The notes beneath the pieces were generated by a model. It was not told where the DNA came from. It made no database searches and saw only the letters and a list, made by a program, of their open reading frames with translations. Of a stretch of 64,000 nt of DNA, positions 23,415-64,000 are shown one piece after another. Location of the stretch: assembly GCA_963995525.1 (NCBI GenBank), contig OZ023208.1, positions 25,001,308 to 25,065,307 on the forward strand, given 5' to 3'. Source of the stretch: Escarpia spicata. Taxonomy: Eukaryota > Annelida > Polychaeta > Sabellida > Siboglinidae. Numbering within the stretch: the first letter of the stretch is position 1; each line of letters opens with the position of its first letter. The translations under genes were made by a program, and so were the position numbers.

Positions 23415-26272
23415 TTAAAACATATTCACGCTACTAGCACCCACACAATCAGCAGGTAATATGTTCCATTCATTTAGAGTCCTTTGTGAAAATGAAAACT
23501 TTCTTATATCCAATCTACTCTGCTCCTTTGCTAATGCAAGATCATGTCCTCTTGTCCTTCTATCTTTCTTAACTGAGAAAAACATATTTCTATCAATATT
23601 TTCATAACCCTTCAATATTTTAAACACTTCTATCTGATCTCCTCTCAATCTCCTGGTCTCTAGTGTTGTTAAACCGCATTTTCTTAGGCGTATTTCGTAA
23701 CTAAGATCCCTCAGATTTGGTATCATTTTAGTTGCTCTCCTCTGCACTCTTTCTAGCATATCTATGTCCTTCCTGCGATATGGCCTCCACGCTTGAATAC
23801 AATATTCTAAATGAGGCCTAACTATTGTTTTGTACAGCGGTATTATTAGCTCTTTTTCCTTATACGTTATGTTTCGCCTAATTAATCCAAGGATTTGATT
23901 TCCCTTTGAAGCTGCAATTCCGAACTGCTCTGAAATCTTCATATCAGCACTAACGGTTAACCCTAAGTCCTTTTCTATTACAGTAGTACTTAGTACAGTA
24001 CCCCCCATTGTATATTCTACTTCTTTGTTCCCATGTCCTATGTGGAGGCATTTACATTTCCCAAAATTGAACATCATTTGCCACTTTTCAGACCATTTGA
24101 TCAACCTGTCAAGATCATCTTGTAAATGCTGTCTATCTCCATCACTTTTAATCCTTCTAAACACTTTTGTATCATCCGCAAATTTCAACACCTTGCTTGT
24201 TATTTCATCATCCAAATCGTTGATGTATATTAAGAATAATATAGGACCTAATACTGATCCCTGTGGTACCCCACTCAATACCGATTTCCAGTTTGAAGCC
24301 TCCCCATCAACTACTACACGTTGTCTTCTGTCAATCAGCCATTGTTCTATCCAGTTTATTATACCATTTCCTATGCCATGGGCCTTTAGTTTAAGCAGTA
24401 ATCTTTGATGTGGTACTTTGTCAAAAGCTTTTTGAAAATCTAAGTAGACGATATCTACTGGTGATCCCTCATCTACCCACTTAGTGATGTCTTCCAAAAA
24501 ACATAACATATTTGTTAAGCATGACCTAGCTTTAAAAAAAACCATGTTGAGATGGGTTTATCAAGTTTTGTTTAACAAGAAAATCCACCATGTGATCTTT
24601 AATTAGTCTTTCTAATAATTTACAAATCACTGATGTTAAATTCACTGGTCTATAGTTCTCTGACTTGTTTCTCGAACCTTTTTTGAATAACGGTATAATG
24701 TTTGCTTCTTTCCATTCTAAAGGAACCACTCCCTCTTCTAATGACAAGTTGAAAACTGTTGCAAGTGGTATGCTAATTTGTTCTACAATTTCCAATAGTA
24801 GTTTGGGTGGGATACCATCCACTCCAGGTGATTTATTATCCTTCATAGCCCTTATTTTCTTAGCTACCATTTCCGGGGTTACAATTAATTGTCCTAAATA
24901 GTCTGAATCTGCCCCCTTGAACTTAGCCTCTGGTATTGGCAGTGAACTAATATCTTCCCTGGTAAACACTGAACTAAAGTACTCATTCAGGTCTTCTGCC
25001 ATTATGAATCCCTCTGATATTATATTTCCAGCACTATCTTCTAGAGGACCGACCTTATCTTGAACTTTCTGTTTGCTTCGAACATACGCATAAAAAACTC
25101 TTGCTGTCATGTTTTATTTTACTAGCTAATTGTTGTTCATAGCTTCTCTTTGAATTTCTAATTTCAGCTGTAGCTTGGTTAAGTGCTTCTTTATAATTGT
25201 TGTAGTCTTCAACATTTCCAGTACATTTATATGACTTCCACATCATTTGTTTATACTTAATTTTTCTAATGGCTTCTTTCGATAAGTGTTTCTTTTTGGA
25301 CCGTTTTCCTTGTTTTTTGAAGGGTACAAATTTATCGATTATGCACTTAATTTCACTCTTTAATATATTCCAGCATTCTGTTGCCGTCTTATTTTTCAGT
25401 GTCTTATTCCAGTCTATCTTTGCTAAATATTTCCTCATGTCCTTATACCTTCCTTTGTGGAAATTTCTCCTATACTGCTTTTTGCTATTCCTTTCTGATT
25501 TTACTTTGATGGTAAAATGTATCTGGATGTGATCGCTACTCCCCAGTGGCTCACATATCTTGACATTGTCAACTAATTCATTCTGTGAGGACAAAACTAT
25601 GTCTAACACATTCTCACCCCTGGTTGGTTCTAGCACATGTTGAGAAAGGAATGTATCTTGAACTAAAACTAAAAACTTGTGGTCCTCTCTCCCCATACTC
25701 TGTAGAGATTTCCATTGTATTTGCCCATGGTTAAAATCCCCCATAATAATACAGTCCCGTTTGCTTACTTCCCTTATAGCGTTTTGTATTTTTTCATTCT
25801 CTTCTATGCTTATGTTTTGACTTCGATAAACTAACCCAACTGTTAACGCTGAGTTTCCTGTAACTATGTTACACCAAACAGCTTCTTCGCAATCTGCTTC
25901 TCTTTCTAATTTTATTTCATAAGCCTGAATAGATTCTTTAATATATAAAATAACTCCACCTCCCTTTCTTCCTATTCTATCTTTTCTAAACATTACATAT
26001 CCTGTCAGTCCCAATTCAGCATCTGATATATCGGTGGTGGTCCAGGATTCGGTTATACCTATTATATGAGGGTCAATATCTTCTACCATAATGTTTAGTT
26101 CATTTCTTTTGTTTACTATACTCCTTGCATTTAAACAAACACATTTATATCCAGCTTCAGAAGAGTTTTCCAGACCGTTATTTGTTGATTTATTTGTGCT
26201 GTCTTTATCTATGCCTCCATTTTCAGGCTTTTCTGTCAGTCTCCCCTGCGAATCTAGTTTAAATAGATGCAA
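23415..26272 (-). pseudogene. CR1 ORF2: endonuclease and reverse transcriptase, two frame breaks
   Basis: EEP endonuclease from 26272: CLNARSIVNKRNEL, ITESW, GDFNHGQIQW, SSDHIQIHF. The frame changes near 25090 into KSPGVDGIPPKLLLEI and NYRPVNLTSVICKLLERLI. It changes again at an A run at 24534-24541 into LDFQKAFDKVPHQRLLLKL, SGVPQGSVLGPILFLIYIND and the catalytic FADD, then DLGLTVS. The C-terminal end at 23415 has no clear stop in the listed frame near the 3' UTR. All catalytic blocks are present, so apart from the breaks this copy looks young. Confidence 0.85.
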
Positions 26273-27478
26273 CCTGTCCCACTGTCAACAGATTGCAGCA
26301 GATTCTCTGAGAAAACTGCTGCCCCCTTTCCACTAAGATGGAGGCCATCTCTCATGTACATATCTTCCCTCCCAACAAAGTATCCCCATAAATCTGTGAA
26401 TCCCACCCCCTCTTCTTCACACATCTGCTCAGCTAGTGCATTGATCGCCATCCTCTTGCAGTTTCTATACGTTGCCCCCCTTCCTCCCATTACTGGCAAA
26501 ATTCCTGACAAAATAACCTGTTCGACTCTCGTCTTCTTTAGCTTCCTCACTAACTGTCTATACTTCTGTACTATCGCAGTTGTTCCCTCCCTGTCTGCAT
26601 TAGTTGTTCCTACATGTACCAGTATAGACCCCCCCCCCCTTGCCATGTCCCAATACCTTCTCTACCCTGTCAGTTACATGTTCAATCCTAGCCCCCGGTA
26701 AACAAACAACGATGTCCTTCCCCTCGCTCAGTGTCTTGTCCGTCTTTCTCATAATGGAATCACCCATAAACACCCTCTCTTTCCTCATTGCCCCCTCAAT
26801 CACTGCCTTAGAATAGCTCCTTCTTCGGTTTGCATCTGTCTGGTTGTTGTCTTTCCCCCCTGCCATCTTCTCTCCTGTCACATTCTCTTCCGATCCATTC
26901 TTTCCTGTCGCTTTTTCTCTTGTCACCTTTCCTCCTGTCAGCGTCCCTTTTGTCGACTTCTCTTCTATCACATTTGCTCTCACTTCCTTTCGTCCCTTCT
27001 TCTTTCGTCCCGTCTCATTTTCCTCTCTCCTCTCCCGTTCCATCTTCCCTCCCTCCTTCTCTACAGTCACTTTCTTCCCTGTCACCTTCACGCTTGTCAC
27101 GTTTTCTGTTGTCGATTTTCCAATTTCTTCCCCTCCAATCACCTTCTCTCCTCTCAATCTCCTTTCCTCAGTTTTCTTGCCACTGCTATTCTCCTTCAGT
27201 CTTGCAGTATCCTCACCTCTCTCCCTGTCGTCTCTCTCCATTCGACCTGCCTCCTTGCTAATTCCCATCTCCATTCCCTTCACAATATCTGTCAACCTAA
27301 CTATCTCCTTCTGCAAACACTCCACCTTCCAACATCCAATGCACTGAAAGGTGAATCCTTCCTCCATGGTTTCTGCCCATGATTTTCCACACCCGGACAA
27401 TGCAAAATCTACCCAGCTGTGGCAGTGATCGCACACCAAGTGTCGCTTTGCCTTGACTTGCCGCTTGCAAGGCGCCAT
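26254..27478 (-). CDS. CR1 ORF1: cysteine-rich finger plus SGNH/GDSL-esterase-like domain
   Basis: Starts at ATG 27478. Residues about 15-60 form a Cys/His finger (CDHCHSWVDF...CIGCWKVEC), as in PHD-like ends of CR1 ORF1. A long Lys/Glu/Thr-rich repetitive linker follows (about 60-230). The esterase part has GDSIMRK near residue 242, VHVGTTNADREG, and DGLHLSGKGAAVF, giving the Ser, Gly/Asn and Asp-His blocks of the SGNH fold. Such esterases are known in CR1 ORF1 proteins. The two halves are in different frames and meet at a run of about ten C (plus strand) at 26630-26639, so a slippage or assembly error could account for the break. Confidence 0.8.
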
Positions 27479-27689
27479 ATCCCGATCAGAATTTATTTAA
27501 TAACTTAACTAACTTAGTCTTTATAAAGACTGTTTCCTGTGTACTACAGCACACTTTAGGTTACAAATTTCAATTAAATACTGCACTCGTATCGCGTAGA
27601 CAAAACACTCGTATCGTGCGTTGACAAAGGTTTTGCCCGCAGCTAATGTAGCGCCCGTAAGGGGTTTTCCATTTCCCTTTATACACATT

Positions 27690-27765
27690 TTATCTAGTCT
27701 AGGTGGACTCGAACCCCGATCGACAGCCCAACGCGACTACCCGCGCATCCACCGCCCCCGCCGCC
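27690..27765 (-). repeat. tRNA-derived SINE head fragment
   Basis: The minus strand has a perfect B-box (ggttcgagtcc) and, about 25 nt before it, a loose A-box-like gtagtcgcgttggg. Acceptor-stem pairing and a full anticodon arm are missing, so it is not a tRNA gene. It lies just upstream of the CR1 5' end. Confidence 0.4.
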
Positions 27766-27766
27766 G

Positions 27767-27800
27767 CCCCCTGTACAAGGGAACCAGGAGGAAGAACGGG
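27767..27800. repeat. isolated unit of the 50-bp minisatellite
   Basis: ccctgtacaagggaaccagg then aggaagaacgg is identical to the core of the 20.0-21.8 kb array but stands alone 6 kb away, on the far side of the CR1 element. Confidence 0.8.
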
Positions 27801-28525
27801 GTCAGCACACTGTTGGACTTCCTGCTTGATTACAGACGAAACAAAGTGCATTATATTTTTGAGAAATGATTTTTTACAATGTTCACTTGCTCTGACATAA
27901 GTGCATTTGAGTAGTCAGATTTCTAGATGTGATTGGAGCAGCTGTTGACAGTAAAATGGTGTCTTTTTAGCTGATTTTACTAAGCGGAAGGGTATCTGGC
28001 AGCAATTTGGCTAGTTGACACTGTAGCCGGATTACTGCCTGCATCCATTTGTAAATATTGACGGGTGTCATACATACAGGCATTTTGCAAGAGCTAGAGA
28101 TATGAGATTTTGACTAAACTCGAACAGCATGTCAATGAGATGATAATAACAGCAGGTGAGAAGTTTAAGAAACTTTATAGGTCACGTTTTCTTATAATCA
28201 CACAAAACATTAACATGGTCGCCAATGGGAAACCTGACAGTGTGCTGACCCCGAACACTACAGGAGCTAGAAGTGGCAGAAGCTGGGAAAGGGCTTTTGG
28301 CTGACGTGTCGGGCCAGGGCAACAACGCCATATTGGAATATTCGGAAATTGTTTTATTGTGATGTAAACCATGTCTAATGAAAAAATCTTATTCCACTGC
28401 CAAAGGTACATGACAAAATGTATTTTCCCAACGTCATGTTTTCGCGTGTGTACGTGTAGTGTCTGCGGATTTGTGCTGGGACGCGTAGATGCGCACCAGT
28501 GGGGTGAACAGTGTGCTAGGTATAA
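27801..28525. other. intergenic, nothing recognised
   Basis: No gene, RNA or repeat signature seen; frames near 28110-28568 carry no family motif. Confidence 0.35.
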
Positions 28526-28853
28526 TAGTGTCAGTCGTGTTGTCACAGAACGTGCAACTGCGCACTAGTTGTGTGCATAGTGAGTTAATGTGATAGTGCC
28601 AGTCTTGCTGTCACAGAACGTGTAACTGCGCACTAGTTGTGTGCATAGATAGTTAATGTGATAGTGTCAATCGGGCTATCGCAGAACGTGTAACTGCGCA
28701 CTAGTTGTGTGCATAGTGAGTTAATGTGATAGTGCCAGTCGTGCTGTCACAGAACGTGTAATTTCGCACTAGTCGTGTGCATAGTGAGTTAATGTGATAG
28801 TGCCAGTCGTGCTGTCACAGAACGTGTAATTTCGCACTAGTCGTGTGCATATT
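28526..28853. repeat. 68-bp tandem repeat, about 4.8 copies
   Basis: cgcactagttgtgtgcatag recurs at a strict 68-bp period (core at 28564, 28632, 28700, 28768, 28836), with gtcacagaacgtgtaa inside each unit. The last two units share ttTcgcactagTC-type changes, showing stepwise growth. Confidence 0.93.
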
Positions 28854-29634
28854 GTGGAGCGACATCATGTGGACGTGTGTGGCAAGATGAGCAACGTCAC
28901 AATATCACATATACGATACCACCAGGTCATGTACATTTAACGAATAACCACACAAGAATGGAATGTTTCACATCGAATACTTTTTATTTATGCAAGATGC
29001 ACATTTATCACTACATCGCAAAGCTCGTTGAATATACACTTTTAACAGATGGCCGATCTCCGTTACCATTGCCTAGAAACACTGACAACTAAAATACTCG
29101 TTTGATCTACACCGTTACCTCCTCATCCTGCTGTCTCGCACGCTGTTGTTTCGACTCCATGCTACATGAACGATCAGTCTGTCTAACCAGGACAGAACAG
29201 CTGCACGTTGCTGATAGATCTTTGTGTTGACAACAGTGTTGTATTACGCACGTTATAAACATCAGCCTTAATAACCGGAACACATCCATCGATAACCGGA
29301 ACACACCCGTTTAAATTTTCAACCACTGATACACTTACGCTACACTTTCAGTTATCAATACCCACTAAATTTGGCGTCAGCTACGTTCATAATACAATAA
29401 ACCTGTCACATTGCGGATCCGTGAATTTGTATCTCACAACTTCAGAACGTATCGGTCTAAAAGCAACTTCATGGAGCACTAAACTATAATGAGGCATTTA
29501 ACACGTTCTTTGCGAAAATCTTTTGATTTCAATTTTACAGCTATAATTTTGGTAATGCTTTAGCGTTTTCATATAGTAGAACTAATGTCGACTCGTCAAT
29601 TCCGTTCGCACATCGTTGTCTTCGTTTCGTCGGT
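28854..29634. other. 3' flank / probable 3' UTR of the mosaic gene
   Basis: On the minus strand AATAAA at 28988-28983 lies about 650 nt after the stop at 29635. No other gene signal. Confidence 0.4.
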
Positions 29635-63870
<34,236 letters not shown>

Positions 63871-64000
63871 CTGGGCAGACGAGATCGCAAGTGTAAATTC
63901 GATAGTCGCGATATGTCATGCATCATTGAATACTGGCTTACGCCAAGGCTCTTAACCAGGAAATTTTCCAATTTACCCGTTCTCATGTTTTGTTTACCTG

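Larger units (their letters stand above)
23274..27620 (-). mobile_element. near full-length CR1-type LINE
   Basis: On the minus strand ORF1 (27478-26254) and ORF2 (26272-23415) follow in order with a short overlap, then a 3' UTR ending in two and a half copies of a 10-bp repeat (plus-strand gatttaacaa at 23274-23297). A terminal short tandem repeat instead of poly(A) is typical of CR1. ORF1 content and RT motifs fit the same clade. Only about three frame breaks interrupt it, two of them at homopolymers. Confidence 0.88.

Noticed and set aside
26267..27347. Plus-strand Ser/Pro/Leu-rich frames of 140-170 codons
   Set aside because: Antisense shadows of the Lys/Glu-rich linker and esterase part of CR1 ORF1.
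27690..27765. Functional tRNA gene
   Set aside because: B-box is perfect but the A-box is poor, box spacing is too short, and acceptor and anticodon stems do not form.

Overview
The window is animal nuclear DNA. It is AT-rich, with small GT-AG-spliced exons in long introns, several families of non-LTR retrotransposon, tRNA-derived and DNA-transposon repeats, and very long CA-type microsatellites. The families present (STEAP, THAP, VWD/C8/TIL, EGF, peritrophin-type chitin binding, LamG) are metazoan. The chitin-binding plus LamG ending is reminiscent of lophotrochozoan Pif-like matrix proteins, so a marine invertebrate is likely, but I cannot fix the phylum from sequence alone.

Layout. 1-4.1 kb: two damaged LINEs lying back to back, a minus-strand reverse transcriptase running off the left edge and a plus-strand endonuclease/RT element. 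5.9-9.4 kb: alternating purine-pyrimidine satellites and a deleted PIF/Harbinger transposon with terminal inverted repeats. 10.5-15.4 kb, minus strand: a complete three-coding-exon STEAP metalloreductase gene (480 residues). 16.5-17.5 kb, plus strand: a broken THAP-domain gene. 20.0-21.8 kb: a 50-bp minisatellite of about 35 copies. 23.3-27.6 kb, minus strand: a nearly full-length CR1-type LINE whose ORF1 has a cysteine-rich finger and an SGNH-esterase-like domain. 28.5-28.9 kb: a 68-bp tandem repeat.

29.6-63.9 kb, minus strand, is the main content: the 3' part of one large gene for a secreted or extracellular mosaic protein. I resolve 40 coding exons (5,328 nt, 1,775 residues plus stop) whose phases all join in frame. 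Domain order is VWD (second part), C8, TIL, TILa/VWC-like, 28 EGF modules, TSP1, a peritrophin-like chitin-binding module, a second short chitin-binding-like module, then a LamG domain over five exons. The 5' end lies beyond the right edge. Nearly every EGF is a 114-nt exon with 1-1 phase.

The EGF array has grown recently by tandem duplication. Exons fall into two types (DINEC/DINDC and DVNNC), introns are themselves near copies, two exon pairs 7.5 kb apart share one intron deletion, and decayed or half-deleted EGF exons lie among the good ones. Introns also hold a MITE, a tRNA-derived SINE, a short retroposon with a clear target duplication and two fossil CR1 fragments. I found no bacterial, CRISPR or viral gene system. 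The most notable item is the mosaic gene and how its EGF array evolves.
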